This document shows positions 1 to 8,619 of a DNA stretch of 64,000 nt, piece by piece. Origin of the DNA: Paenibacillus baekrokdamisoli (lineage in GTDB: Bacteria > Bacillota > Bacilli > Paenibacillales > Paenibacillaceae); assembly GCF_003945345.1 (NCBI RefSeq), contig NZ_AP019308.1, positions 3,534,001-3,598,000 of the forward strand. Reading direction: 5' to 3'. The notes beneath the pieces are model-generated. The model had not been told where the DNA came from and ran no database searches. It saw only the letters and a program-made list of their open reading frames with translations. The translations under genes were made by a program, and so were the position numbers. Numbering within the stretch: the stretch's first letter is position 1; each line of letters begins with the position of its first letter.

Positions 1-1
1 C

Positions 2-1999
2 ATGTTCAACCTATCTGGAGCCGCGGAAGTCAACGAGCTTCAACGCCTCGCTCGCGAGAAGACACCACACGGAATCCCCTTGCTGATCGGACGCGACGTC
101 ATACACGGTTATAGAACGGTGTTCCCGATCCCGCTCGCTCAAGCCTCCGCATGGAATCCCGAGCTGGCAGGGCAGACGGCCGCTGCCGCATCCCGCGAAG
201 CGCTTGCCGACGGCGTTGCTTGGGTATTCGCGCCAATGATCGACGTGACTCGTGATCCTCGCTGGGGCCGAATCGCGGAGAGCATAGGTGAAGATCCTTA
301 TCTTGCCTCCGCTTACGCCAAAGCGTGGGTCGAAGGCGCTCAGATGGACGAAGGCCCCGGCTTTGCCTCGGCAAGCTGTCCGAAGCATTTCGCCGCATAC
401 GGCCTCGCGGAAGCCGGCCGGGATTATAATACGGTAGACCTCTCCGACCGCATGCTTCGCGAGGTCATCCTTCCGCCGTTCCGCGAAGCCATAGAATCCG
501 GTGCGCTTAGCATCATGGCCTCTTTTAACGAAATTAACGGTATTCCTGCTTGCGCCAACCGCTATCTGCTGACGACCATTTTACGGGAGGAATGGGGCTT
601 CGAAGGCATCGTATGCGGCGACTACGGTGCGATTCAGGAACTGATCGTTCATGGCATTGCCGCGGACGAGGAAGAAGCGTGTATCCTGAGTATCAAAGCC
701 GGCCTCGACATGGATATGCACTCCGGCATCTACGCTAGATATCTTCCGAAACTGGTGCGCGAAGGTAAAGTACTTGAACGGCTCGTGGATGAAGCGGTCA
801 TGCGCATCTTGGCCGTCAAGCTGAAGCTCGGGTTGTTCGAGCAGCCATTCGTGAATCCTAGCGAGTATGCGACGGACGCTTCCCTTCCGGAAGCTCATCT
901 TGCGCTCGCCCGTCAGTCCGCTCGGGAATCGATCGTGCTGCTTCGCAACGAGAAGGAAACATTGCCTTTGCGTAAAGAAACGGCTTCTATCGCGGTCATC
1001 GGACCGCTGGCCGACAGCAAGAAAGATCCGCTCGGATGCTGGGCGCTCGACGGCAGACCGAATGATGTCGTATCGTTGCTGGAAGGTATCCGTCAAACGG
1101 TAACTCCCGGCACGACGCTCCCCTATGTCCAAGGCTGCCAGGTCGATACTGACTCGGAAGACGGCATCGCGGAAGCGTTGGAAGCGGCTGCCGGAGCGGA
1201 CGTTGTCGTCCTGGCGCTCGGCGAAGCATTCGATATGAGCGGAGAATCCCGTTGCCGGACGGATCTCGACTTGCCGGGCGGCCAGAGAAAACTGGTGGAA
1301 TCCGTCGCCAAGCTAGGCAAACCGATTGTCGCCGTGCTGATTAGCGGCAGGCCTCTCGCCATACCGTGGCTGCAGGATTATGCGGACGCGATCGTTCAAG
1401 CGTGGCACTTAGGCGTGCAAAGCGGCCATGCCATCGCCGACGTCCTGTTCGGAGATTACAATCCAAGCGGACGGTTGACCGCGACATTCCCGCGTAACGT
1501 AGGCCAAATTCCGATATACTATTACCGTAAAAATACCGGTCGTCCCCCCGGAGGCGTCCATACGTCCTACTATATCGATTCTACGACGGAGCCCTTATAT
1601 TCGTTCGGCTATGGCCTAAGCTATACGACTTTTCGTTATGGAAGAGTCCAACTATCGCAGGAACGGATCAGCCCGGACGATGCCTTCGGCATTACCATCG
1701 AAGTAACCAACGAGGGAAGCCGTTCCGGCGAGGAAGTCGTCCAATGCTACCTCCGCGATGAAGCCGCCAGCGTTACGCAGCCGCTCAAGAAGCTGATCGC
1801 TTTCCGTAAAATCAAGCTGTGCGCGGGTGAAACGGCAATCGTGACGTTCGCGATTCCCAACTCGGCACTGGCGATCATCGACGCGGATATGAATCTCACG
1901 GTCGAACCCGGTAACTTTACCCTGTGGGTAGGCCCGAATTCCTCGGAGGGCGAAACGGTTCGCCTGACCGTCGAACGGTCGGCTGCCGCCGTCGACTAG
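2..1999 (+). CDS. Glycoside hydrolase family 3 beta-glucosidase-type enzyme, 5' end missing
   Basis: Hydrolyses beta-glucosides or beta-xylosides by the retaining GH3 mechanism. The visible 665 residues begin inside the N-terminal barrel: GH3 proteins of this type normally carry roughly 50-70 more residues, so the gene starts before the window. Seen: the GRDVIHGYRT stretch near residue 30, a KHF motif at 128-130, and the catalytic nucleophile Asp about residue 207 in a CGDYGA context. The alpha/beta sandwich domain covers about 310-530, and a C-terminal fibronectin-III-like domain ends the protein (about 560-655). No signal peptide can be judged. A strong hairpin lies 150 bases downstream. 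The exact sugar specificity cannot be read from the sequence. Confidence 0.93.
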   Translation: MFNLSGAAEVNELQRLAREKTPHGIPLLIGRDVIHGYRTVFPIPLAQASAWNPELAGQTAAAASREALADGVAWVFAPMIDVTRDPRWGRIAESIGEDPYLASAYAKAWVEGAQMDEGPGFASASCPKHFAAYGLAEAGRDYNTVDLSDRMLREVILPPFREAIESGALSIMASFNEINGIPACANRYLLTTILREEWGFEGIVCGDYGAIQELIVHGIAADEEEACILSIKAGLDMDMHSGIYARYLPKLVREGKVLERLVDEAVMRILAVKLKLGLFEQPFVNPSEYATDASLPEAHLALARQSARESIVLLRNEKETLPLRKETASIAVIGPLADSKKDPLGCWALDGRPNDVVSLLEGIRQTVTPGTTLPYVQGCQVDTDSEDGIAEALEAAAGADVVVLALGEAFDMSGESRCRTDLDLPGGQRKLVESVAKLGKPIVAVLISGRPLAIPWLQDYADAIVQAWHLGVQSGHAIADVLFGDYNPSGRLTATFPRNVGQIPIYYYRKNTGRPPGGVHTSYYIDSTTEPLYSFGYGLSYTTFRYGRVQLSQERISPDDAFGITIEVTNEGSRSGEEVVQCYLRDEAASVTQPLKKLIAFRKIKLCAGETAIVTFAIPNSALAIIDADMNLTVEPGNFTLWVGPNSSEGETVRLTVERSAAAVD

Positions 2000-2000
2000 C

Positions 2001-2140
2001 CACTACCTGCAAAACATCCATGTGCTTCAGCAAAAATCAGTCTTAAATCCAGATGACCTGCAATAAATGCATACTGTTAGGAGCAGAGTAGCGGATTTTC
2101 GCTTCTTTATCTATAATAACCTGTAGCAGATGCAGATCAT
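2001..2140. repeat. Three degenerate ACCTGCAA-type repeats after the GH3 gene
   Basis: Blocks starting at about 2005, 2056 and 2119 share the pattern ACCTGYA...ATGCA/ATCCA, spaced 51 and 63 bases apart. They are too diverged to call a clean tandem array. No gene is seen between 2000 and 2494 apart from this and two hairpins. Confidence 0.3.
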
Positions 2141-2150
2141 CAACAAATCA

Positions 2151-2192
2151 GGGCTGTCCCAGAAGGTCTCGAAAGACCTTCTGGGACAGCCC
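2151..2192 (+). terminator. Rho-independent terminator of the GH3 gene
   Basis: A perfect 19-bp inverted repeat (GGGCTGTCCC... / ...GGGACAGCCC) with loop CGAA, followed by TTT. It sits 150 bases after the GH3 stop codon, which is far but within the same untranslated tail. Confidence 0.75.
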
Positions 2193-2463
2193 TTTCGTCA
2201 TTCCAACGCAATCGGCTTGCGGAGTTTGGAACGTACTCGGCACAAGCTCTACCTGCGGGTCCTACATTGTAAGCTTTTCCCAAACACCTATTTATTTTGA
2301 ATATCTTTCATCTTATTCGAGGTTCCCCTCGCCAATATAGTCTGTGTATGAACTGTAAGCGATTTCGTTCTGTAATATAATTGTAATGTTTCTTTCATGT
2401 TATTTTCATATAGGCGGATTATAATAGACACATGACCCCCCTTTATTATATATTTTCTCTTGT

Positions 2464-2493
2464 GCCTGCGGATATGCCGCAGGCCTCTTTGTT
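2464..2493 (+). terminator. Second hairpin terminator, plus orientation
   Basis: GCCTGCGG-ATATG-CCGCAGGC followed by CTCTTTGTTTTT. It faces the convergent hydrolase gene, whose stop codon is at 2495. A TATAAT box at 2420-2425 lies just upstream on the same strand but has no good -35, so a short RNA between them is only a possibility. Confidence 0.6.
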
Positions 2494-2494
2494 T

Positions 2495-3394
2495 TTATAG
2501 GGATAAATTCTTCTTTAAGAAAGGGATCACATTGTTCCAAAAAGCTGGATCCTGCTCCGACAGACTATGTCCGTTTCCTTCTACGAATAGCGTCTCCACA
2601 GGGCATTTCTCGGCTAGCTCCCGCAAATCCCCTGCTGGGATATAATCATCCCCTATTGCGTGAACCATCAGAACCGGAACTCGTCTTCCTGCTTCATTAG
2701 CAGCCAATGCTACCGGAATCTGAGCTTCCTTAAATTCCTTTCTACTTATCCGTGCTCTCAGAAGCCAAATCCGCGGAATCAGAAGACCAAGCGGGAAGAA
2801 AGGCAGCTTCTTCCGCTTCAGCTCTGACTTCACCATAGTCTCGAACCGAGTAGGCATGGAGTCCGTGATGACCGCCTGAACGGGTAAACCACGCCCAAGG
2901 GCAAGAATGGTACCGAATCCTCCAAGTGAGTGACCCAGAACAGCAATTCGCCCCTGGTCGATATCAGGCAAATTCCGCACAGCCGCTACCGCTGCTTCAA
3001 TATCAGCACGGAACATAAATGCCGATGGCGTCTTTACCTTATCGCTATCACCATGGCTGCGAACATCATACATGAAAATGGTAAGTCCTGCGGCAAGCAG
3101 CGGCTCCGTATAACGGAGAACGCGAGAACGATTAGAGCCCCAACCATGTGCAACAATAACAAGCGGCTGCTTCGCTTCATCCTCACGAGCATTACGATCT
3201 GCTTCCGTCGTCGGATGCAGCAGCCACCCCTGAAGTACAGCTCCGCCATTCTGAAAGCTGATCGATTCATAGCTGCCATTCGGTTTTACTGTATTCTCTC
3301 GCAGTTTTGGCTGTTGACTTCGCGCCCCGATTGTCCATATGAGCCAAATAAGAAGCGCGGCTATCGCCGCGCTTATCAGAATTGCTATTATCAT
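2495..3394 (-). CDS. Membrane-anchored alpha/beta hydrolase (serine aminopeptidase S33-like)
   Basis: A 299-residue alpha/beta hydrolase with an N-terminal hydrophobic helix (residues 2-22), so probably membrane-tethered. Seen: the oxyanion segment HGWGSNRS near 83-90, the nucleophile elbow GHSLGG with Ser156, an acidic residue in IGDDYIP near 249-250, and His276 in GNGHSL, giving a complete Ser-Asp-His triad. The family includes lipases, esterases and peptidases; the substrate cannot be assigned. The start lies only 12 bases after the stop of the upstream aldolase gene, so the two are probably cotranscribed. Confidence 0.85.
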   Translation of the reverse strand: MIIAILISAAIAALLIWLIWTIGARSQQPKLRENTVKPNGSYESISFQNGGAVLQGWLLHPTTEADRNAREDEAKQPLVIVAHGWGSNRSRVLRYTEPLLAAGLTIFMYDVRSHGDSDKVKTPSAFMFRADIEAAVAAVRNLPDIDQGRIAVLGHSLGGFGTILALGRGLPVQAVITDSMPTRFETMVKSELKRKKLPFFPLGLLIPRIWLLRARISRKEFKEAQIPVALAANEAGRRVPVLMVHAIGDDYIPAGDLRELAEKCPVETLFVEGNGHSLSEQDPAFWNNVIPFLKKNLSL

Positions 3395-3405
3395 CGATTC
3401 ACCGC

Positions 3406-4038
3406 CTAGAGCGATTTGGCCGCCTCCGCGAATTGACGGGCCTTGTCAGTCAGCAGATCAAATCTACCGCTGCGTACCCAATCTAGATTCACGAGCTTGC
3501 TTCCCATACCTACTGCACAAACACCTGCTTTGAAATAGTCCGCGATATTGTCCAAATCCACTCCACCAGTGGCCATCATCGGAATTTTATCGAGCGGCGC
3601 TCGAATTTCGGCTAAGTACTTCCAACCAAGCGTCCCCATCGGGAACACCTTGACTGCTTCAGCACCTGACTTCCAAGCACGCACAATCTCGGTCGGCGTC
3701 ATAACGCCCGGCCATACCGAAACACCTTTTTTCAAGCCATAATCTACGACGGCCTCGTCCAAATTTGGCGAGATCAGAAATTGCGAGCCTGCAGCTACGG
3801 CTTCCTTCGCCATATCTAGATCAAGCACGGTTCCCGCTCCAATAGAAGCCTGGTCACCGTATTTGTCCCGCCAACGGCTAATCATTCCCGCAGCACCCTC
3901 GGTATTCATCGTAATTTCCATCATTGTAATCCCGCCCGCAAGCAGCGCTTCTGCCGCTTGATCCGCATATTGATCCTCAATATTACGAAAGATGGCGACA
4001 ACCTTTTCTTTTTGCAGTATTTCCAGCATTTGACTCAC
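3406..4038 (-). CDS. eda: KDPG/KHG aldolase (2-dehydro-3-deoxy-phosphogluconate aldolase)
   Basis: Cleaves 2-keto-3-deoxy-6-phosphogluconate to pyruvate and glyceraldehyde-3-phosphate (and/or 4-hydroxy-2-oxoglutarate). It has the normal family length of 210 residues. Class I aldolase motifs are visible: Arg18 in AIFRN, Glu41 in MEITMNT, the GAGTV segment near 68, and the Schiff-base Lys130 in AVKVFPM. Translation probably begins at GTG 4038, eight bases after a GGGAGG site, although an in-frame ATG follows at 4029. No kdgK or uxa genes are adjacent, so its pathway partners are elsewhere. Confidence 0.93.
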   Translation of the reverse strand: MSQMLEILQKEKVVAIFRNIEDQYADQAAEALLAGGITMMEITMNTEGAAGMISRWRDKYGDQASIGAGTVLDLDMAKEAVAAGSQFLISPNLDEAVVDYGLKKGVSVWPGVMTPTEIVRAWKSGAEAVKVFPMGTLGWKYLAEIRAPLDKIPMMATGGVDLDNIADYFKAGVCAVGMGSKLVNLDWVRSGRFDLLTDKARQFAEAAKSL

Positions 4039-4118
4039 TTAAGCAACCTCCCGTCGAATAGTGAAACCACTTCCTATTGTAGAATGAATACGCCTATGAA
4101 GCAATCTATTATAGCAAT

Positions 4119-5456
4119 CTATTGCTCTATTGCATGCCAATACTCACCTAGAAGCTTAAGAAACACATTAGGAAACGCCAATTCCTTCATTTGCTGAACA
4201 CCGATCCAACGATAGTTGGGCGGGAGCATCTTTGTTTCACCAAGCTCAGCAGGAATACCATCAACAAGCTCATAGAAGGAGCGTTGTTCCGCAGCAAGCA
4301 TCCCGACAAGCTCAGCAGCTGCTTTTGGAGCTGCTGCTCTCATAGGTGATTGTGCCTCTGAGGGGGATTGATCTACAGAGGTGAAGAAGCCAAACTCCGC
4401 CTTGAACACCTGCACATCCCATACGATGTGGCTAAATACATGCTCTGCTTCACCCCACCATCCAGTCGGCCGAACAAGGATGCCATCCTCCTCGGATAAT
4501 GTCCGGCACAGAATGTCGGACTGTAACGAATGAACAGACTGCAGACTCCCTGCAGATGCAGTTGCAGTTGCATTTGCATCTTCAGCAGCAGCTTTACGAC
4601 CTCGTCCTTTTGGCTTAATGATGCTTTCTGCCGATTGAGGAGCCAACACATGCGGCAGCTCCCACATCTTGGCCAATAAGCCGGTCTCTGCACGTTGACG
4701 GATGAGTACCATTCCGGCTAGCTCACCGGTACCTACAATAAGTGCGGCAAGCCGAGTCTCTGGACGCGGCGGCTTCGCCTTTGTCTTGATCGGCAATGTA
4801 TGCTCCATCCCTGCCATTCTGCCCTCGCAATGCGCCATAACTGGACAAGTTAAGCAGCCCGGTGACTTTGGCGTACATACAAGCGCACCTAGCTCCATCA
4901 ATGCTTGATTAAAGTCGCCTGCAGAACCCTCAGGAATAAGGGAGGCCGCTAGCTTTTCAATTTTCACACGTGTTGCAGGCTTGGCAATATCATCCTCAAG
5001 GAGGAAGTAACGAGAGAGAACCCGCATTACGTTACCGTCAACAGCGGGTTCAGGCCGATTAAAGGCAATACTCATAATTGCCCCAGAAGTGTAAGGCCCT
5101 ACGCCTCGAAGCGCTGCCACCGATTCCTTGTGATCAGGTACAATTCCGTTATGCCGGCTAACAACTTCCTGCGCACCAGCCTGCAGGTTTCTTGCCCTGG
5201 AATAGTAGCCCAGCCCTTCCCAGCACTTGAGCACCTCAGCTTCAGGAGCCTCTGCTAAAGCAGTTAAGGTCGGGAACTTATCCATAAATCGCTCATAGTA
5301 AGGAATAACGGTATCTACCCGTGTTTGCTGCAGCATCACTTCCGATACCCATATCCGGTAAGGGTCCCGGTTCATCCGCCAGGGAAGAACTCGCTTGTTC
5401 GCGAGATACCAATTGAGCAGCTCTCGGCTAAAATAATGGGCGGCTTCTGTCTTCAT
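4119..5456 (-). CDS. mutY: A/G-specific adenine DNA glycosylase MutY
   Basis: Removes adenine mispaired with 8-oxoguanine. The start was taken at ATG 5456, preceded by AAGGAGGG with about 10 bases of spacing; the open frame runs 13 codons further up but lacks a better site. Numbered from this start: catalytic Glu39 in SEVMLQQT, the helix-hairpin-helix GVGPYTSGA near 118-126, Asp140 in AVDGNV, and the iron-sulfur cluster cysteines 194, 201, 204 and 210 (C-X6-C-X2-C-X5-C). A C-terminal NUDIX-like 8-oxoG recognition domain follows. That domain carries an Ala/Thr-rich low-complexity stretch, encoded about 4510-4625. The gene start overlaps the end of the upstream AraC gene by 29 bases. Confidence 0.94.
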   Translation of the reverse strand: MKTEAAHYFSRELLNWYLANKRVLPWRMNRDPYRIWVSEVMLQQTRVDTVIPYYERFMDKFPTLTALAEAPEAEVLKCWEGLGYYSRARNLQAGAQEVVSRHNGIVPDHKESVAALRGVGPYTSGAIMSIAFNRPEPAVDGNVMRVLSRYFLLEDDIAKPATRVKIEKLAASLIPEGSAGDFNQALMELGALVCTPKSPGCLTCPVMAHCEGRMAGMEHTLPIKTKAKPPRPETRLAALIVGTGELAGMVLIRQRAETGLLAKMWELPHVLAPQSAESIIKPKGRGRKAAAEDANATATASAGSLQSVHSLQSDILCRTLSEEDGILVRPTGWWGEAEHVFSHIVWDVQVFKAEFGFFTSVDQSPSEAQSPMRAAAPKAAAELVGMLAAEQRSFYELVDGIPAELGETKMLPPNYRWIGVQQMKELAFPNVFLKLLGEYWHAIEQ

Positions 5457-6318
5457 CTTCACTACTCCCTCCTTCATCCTTGCTTTGAACACCATACGCG
5501 GTTCGATAAATCTGGCGATACCTGCTAGGAGACAAACCTGTATGCTGCTTGAATAAACGAGATAAATAATGATTCTTCATGCCGACCTGATCGGCAACGC
5601 TCAATATATTATCTGATGTCTTCTCTAGTAATTGCTTGGCTCGCTCCAGCCGCCGTAAATTAATATACTGAATCGGCGGACAGCCGACTATATTCTTGAA
5701 GAATCCAATAAAGTAATTGGGGTGCAGGTAGGCCAATCTAGCCAATTCGTCTATGCCCATGTTATCAGCCAGATGCAAATCAATATATTCCAAAACTCTA
5801 TCGATTTTACCTATATTGTCATTATTCTGAAAAATAATTTCATTTAATTCACAATGTTCTAAGTAGCAAGCCATAATGTCGAGTAAAGCAGCGCGCAACC
5901 GGAGCTCTCTTGTCATAGCTGTAGATCGGAACGCATCGATCATTCTCGTAAACAGCCGCCTCATACTATCCCCATCCAGAGGCTCTACACATACCTGCAG
6001 CTTCAACAGATCAAACAGCTGAATATCGCCCATTGACGCACGAAAATGACACCAAAAAATGGATACAGGTTGGCTCGAATTGCTGAACCTCTGTGGTATA
6101 CCTGGAGGCATCATTAACAAATGACCTGGCTTCACATCATAATTACGATCATTTAGCGTAAGCTGCCCTTCACCACGAAACACATGCCAAAAACTGTAAT
6201 AATTAGGAATTTCATCAATTTGAAAATTCGGCTTAGTATTGGAAAATGCCGCCATAGACACTTCTGCTTGGAAGCGGTGAAGATAATTCTCGATCATTGT
6301 CTTGTAAGAAGGTTTCAT
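5428..6318 (-). CDS. AraC-family transcriptional regulator
   Basis: A 296-residue regulator with an N-terminal cupin-like ligand domain (about residues 20-130, with HVFRGEGQLTL and GHLLMMPPG typical of the AraC sensing barrel) and a C-terminal double helix-turn-helix (about 185-285: IDELARLAYLHPNYF, then LSVADQVGMKNHYLSRLFK). Such proteins usually control sugar-use genes, but no sugar operon adjoins; the divergent neighbour is a cytochrome c gene. GGGGAT lies six bases before the ATG. The 3' end overlaps mutY. Confidence 0.9.
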   Translation of the reverse strand: MKPSYKTMIENYLHRFQAEVSMAAFSNTKPNFQIDEIPNYYSFWHVFRGEGQLTLNDRNYDVKPGHLLMMPPGIPQRFSNSSQPVSIFWCHFRASMGDIQLFDLLKLQVCVEPLDGDSMRRLFTRMIDAFRSTAMTRELRLRAALLDIMACYLEHCELNEIIFQNNDNIGKIDRVLEYIDLHLADNMGIDELARLAYLHPNYFIGFFKNIVGCPPIQYINLRRLERAKQLLEKTSDNILSVADQVGMKNHYLSRLFKQHTGLSPSRYRQIYRTAYGVQSKDEGGSSEDEDRSRPLF

Positions 6319-6494
6319 TGTATCCCCAAATCTATTTGTAATCTAAGCTGCCAAACGAACTATTATATTATACACTTATTATTACATAAAAATGAAATCT
6401 CCTAACTAGGTTGCAATCCGTTCAAACTACCATCTATACTTGGAGTATAATAGCATTTTTACTCATATCTGAGCCACGGAGGTACTCCTTCTCA

Positions 6495-6842
6495 ATGAAT
6501 AATTACATGCCATTCCTCTTCATTCGTCGCAGCTTTCTCTATGCGTTTATGGTCACTATTCTTGTGATATCCCTATCAGCATGCGGAGAATCGACATCCA
6601 AGCTTGATGGTCCCGCAGAGACTGTCAGTCTGTATAAGGCAAGATGTATCGCCTGCCATGGCAATGATCTACAGGGTAAAATGGGACCCTCTACTAATTT
6701 ACAGCATGTTGGCAAACAGTTAAGTTTGGAATTAATTACCAAACAAATCCATGATGGCGGAGCTGTTATGCCTGCATTCGCAACTAAGCTGACCCCAAGC
6801 CAAATCAAGCAGCTCGCAGAATGGCTAGCCAGTAAGAAATAA
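6495..6842 (+). CDS. Lipoprotein cytochrome c (c-551 type)
   Basis: A 115-residue membrane-anchored electron carrier. The chosen ATG follows GGAGGT by ten bases; the open frame extends 28 codons further but the shorter start gives a clean lipoprotein signal. Seen: basic n-region RRS, a hydrophobic stretch and the lipobox LSAC (Cys30), one haem-binding CIACH motif (Cys51, Cys54, His55), and a likely axial Met92 in GGAVMPAF. In Bacillales such small cytochromes pass electrons from the bc complex to terminal oxidases. It is a monocistronic unit ending in a terminator. Confidence 0.9.
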   Translation: MNNYMPFLFIRRSFLYAFMVTILVISLSACGESTSKLDGPAETVSLYKARCIACHGNDLQGKMGPSTNLQHVGKQLSLELITKQIHDGGAVMPAFATKLTPSQIKQLAEWLASKK

Positions 6843-6868
6843 ATCGAATAGAACCAACAAAAAAACCA

Positions 6869-6897
6869 AAAACCCGCTCCTCTAGGATGCGGGTTTT
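6869..6897 (+). terminator. Terminator of the cytochrome c gene
   Basis: AAAACCCGC-N11-GCGGGTTTT, a nine-bp stem with the T-run in the right arm. The A-run on the left arm makes it usable from both strands, so it may also end the convergent small gene at 6949. Confidence 0.8.
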
Positions 6898-6948
6898 GAT
6901 TAATCTATATTTTTCAGCATAAGCGCCTCTCTGCCTTCCTGCCGTATG

Positions 6949-7182
6949 TTAACCTCTTCTTCGTTGTTTCTTATTCCGATAGTATAACCCCTGCAGACCA
7001 AACAAAAGCGGTCCCTCATATGTCCATCTGGATTGCCCCATATCAGGATGCACCGGGAAAAATTCACCCTGCAGCAGAGGCAAACAACCGCCCCATATAT
7101 CCTTGAACATGCCATCAAAGGGAACAAATTGCCCGCTAAGAAATCTTCTTCTGCCTGCATCTTCTTCTGTTTGTACTTTCAT
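6949..7182 (-). CDS. Small protein of unknown function, YjzC-like pattern
   Basis: A 77-residue soluble protein preceded by GAGAGGAG at 11 bases. The core pattern GQFVPFDG..KDIWGG..LLQGEFFP..PDMGQSRWTYEG resembles the small Bacillales protein YjzC (Gly-Gln near the start, a Gly-x-x-Phe-Pro turn and a final W-T-Y), but this is a match by eye and weak. No cysteine pair, signal peptide or membrane segment that would suggest a function. It is flanked by a terminator and acpS. Confidence 0.65.
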   Translation of the reverse strand: MKVQTEEDAGRRRFLSGQFVPFDGMFKDIWGGCLPLLQGEFFPVHPDMGQSRWTYEGPLLFGLQGLYYRNKKQRRRG

Positions 7183-7280
7183 CTACAATCACACTCCTCT
7201 CACCCATACATTCCTATAGTTCTATTCCAAGTATAGGCAAAAGGTGAAAGGTCTAATCGACTCCAGCTCACTACCATCTC

Positions 7281-7673
7281 TCAAATCTGTTCGAGGATAA
7301 CAAAGGCGGAAGCGAGCATCTTATCATGTGTAATCGTAACATGGACTACAATCTGTTCCTTCTCGTAATTGAGCCGTCCCCATGCGTCTTCGGATAACCG
7401 ACAAATCGGCTTCCCTAGATCATCACGACCAACCTCAATATCACGAAAGGCGAGCTTACCGCCAATCCCGCAGCCGAATGCTTTGGAGACTGCTTCCTTA
7501 ACGGCAAAACGACCAGCAATGAACTCAATCCGTCTGCTCCCACTCACCGCATTCGCCATCTCTTGTTCCGATTCGGTTAATATGCGCGATATAAATCGTG
7601 ACCCTACCTGGCCCTGCAGCAGCTGCTGTATCCGCTCAAGGGAAGTGAGATCATGTCCTATTCCGATAATCAT
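7281..7673 (-). CDS. acpS: Holo-[acyl-carrier-protein] synthase
   Basis: Transfers 4'-phosphopantetheine from CoA to the serine of acyl carrier protein. It has the full family length of 130 residues. The two signature blocks are present: GIGHDLTSLERI at residues 4-15 with the metal-binding Asp8, and RFAVKEAVSKAFG at about 55-67 with the metal-binding Glu. Here it stands between a small gene and the nadE terminator on the same strand. Confidence 0.96.
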   Translation of the reverse strand: MIIGIGHDLTSLERIQQLLQGQVGSRFISRILTESEQEMANAVSGSRRIEFIAGRFAVKEAVSKAFGCGIGGKLAFRDIEVGRDDLGKPICRLSEDAWGRLNYEKEQIVVHVTITHDKMLASAFVILEQI

Positions 7674-7738
7674 ACTCCTGCACCTTCCTATCTCTTTCGT
7701 ATGGAGAAAACTTATACTTTCTTATATTTCAACGAAAA

Positions 7739-7781
7739 ACCGTCCTCCAACCTGCTTCATCTGCAGGATTCAAAGGACGGT
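7739..7781 (-). terminator. Terminator of nadE
   Basis: ACCGTCCT / AGGACGGT arms enclosing a second small CCTGC/GCAGG hairpin; on the minus strand the stem is followed by TTTTT. It lies 18 bases beyond the nadE stop codon. Confidence 0.8.
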
Positions 7782-7798
7782 CATTTTCAAATATCCAC

Positions 7799-8608
7799 TT
7801 AGATGCCTGGAATCGGCTCGCGTTTATGTGCAGTCTTCACGTATTGCTTCTCCAGCTTCTCACGGGTTGCTTCACTTACTGGCTTGCCTTCGAGATAAGC
7901 GCTGTTCTCAGCATACGTGATACCAAGCTCATCCTCATCGGTTTGACCTACCCATAAGCCAGCGGTTGGTGCTTTATCAAGCACACTGCTAGGCACCCCA
8001 AGGCTTGCTGCAAGCTGACGTACCTGACGCTTATTTAACGTACTAAGCGGTGTGATATCGACAGCACCGTCGCCCCACTTCGTATAGAAGCCCGTGATCG
8101 CCTCAGATGCATGGTCTGTACCTACAACTAAAAGATTGAGCTCAAAAGCAAGCGCATATTGGGTCACCATACGTGTGCGGGCTTTGACATTTCCTTTGCC
8201 CCCGCGGCTAATATGACGTGATATGCCAATAGACTTCAAGCTGTGCTCGACTTCAATTGCGATTTCATCCACCGCTTCTTGAATGTTCGTCTCTACACGA
8301 TGCTTCAGGTCGAACGCTTCGGCTACCGCATAGCTATCCGCAATATCCTCCTGCTCCCCATAAGGCTGGAACACCCCAAGCGTCATATAGGGTTGGCCGG
8401 TCTCCGCAGATAGCTCATCCGTAGCTTTCTTGCACAGTCCAGCTGCTACCGCGCTGTCGATCCCACCGCTAATTGCGATGAGAAGTCCTGTTGTTCCGGA
8501 TTTACGCACATATTCTTTGAGGAAATCGACACGAGTACGGATTTCAACTTCTGGATCAATTTCAGGCTTTACGCCAAGAATTCGAATAATATCCTGTTGT
8601 ACGGTCAC
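7799..8608 (-). CDS. nadE: Ammonia-dependent NAD+ synthetase
   Basis: Makes NAD+ from nicotinic acid adenine dinucleotide, ATP and ammonia. It is 269 residues, the usual length for the single-domain form. Seen: the ATP-pyrophosphatase P-loop SGGIDS near residue 47, the GTDHASEA segment and the KWGDGAVDITPLS motif. The start was set at GTG 8608 because AGGTGAT lies directly upstream and this avoids overlap with the preceding gene; the open frame begins seven codons earlier. No glutaminase domain. Confidence 0.96.
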   Translation of the reverse strand: MTVQQDIIRILGVKPEIDPEVEIRTRVDFLKEYVRKSGTTGLLIAISGGIDSAVAAGLCKKATDELSAETGQPYMTLGVFQPYGEQEDIADSYAVAEAFDLKHRVETNIQEAVDEIAIEVEHSLKSIGISRHISRGGKGNVKARTRMVTQYALAFELNLLVVGTDHASEAITGFYTKWGDGAVDITPLSTLNKRQVRQLAASLGVPSSVLDKAPTAGLWVGQTDEDELGITYAENSAYLEGKPVSEATREKLEKQYVKTAHKREPIPGI

Positions 8609-8619
8609 GCCATCACCTC

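Noticed and set aside
2433..2500. 22-codon open frame starting ATGACCCCCC before the terminator at 2464
   Set aside because: No ribosome site, and it reads through the hairpin; a chance frame is more likely.
2930..3409. Plus-strand open frame of 159 codons
   Set aside because: It lies antisense to the hydrolase gene, which has a complete catalytic triad; no ribosome site.
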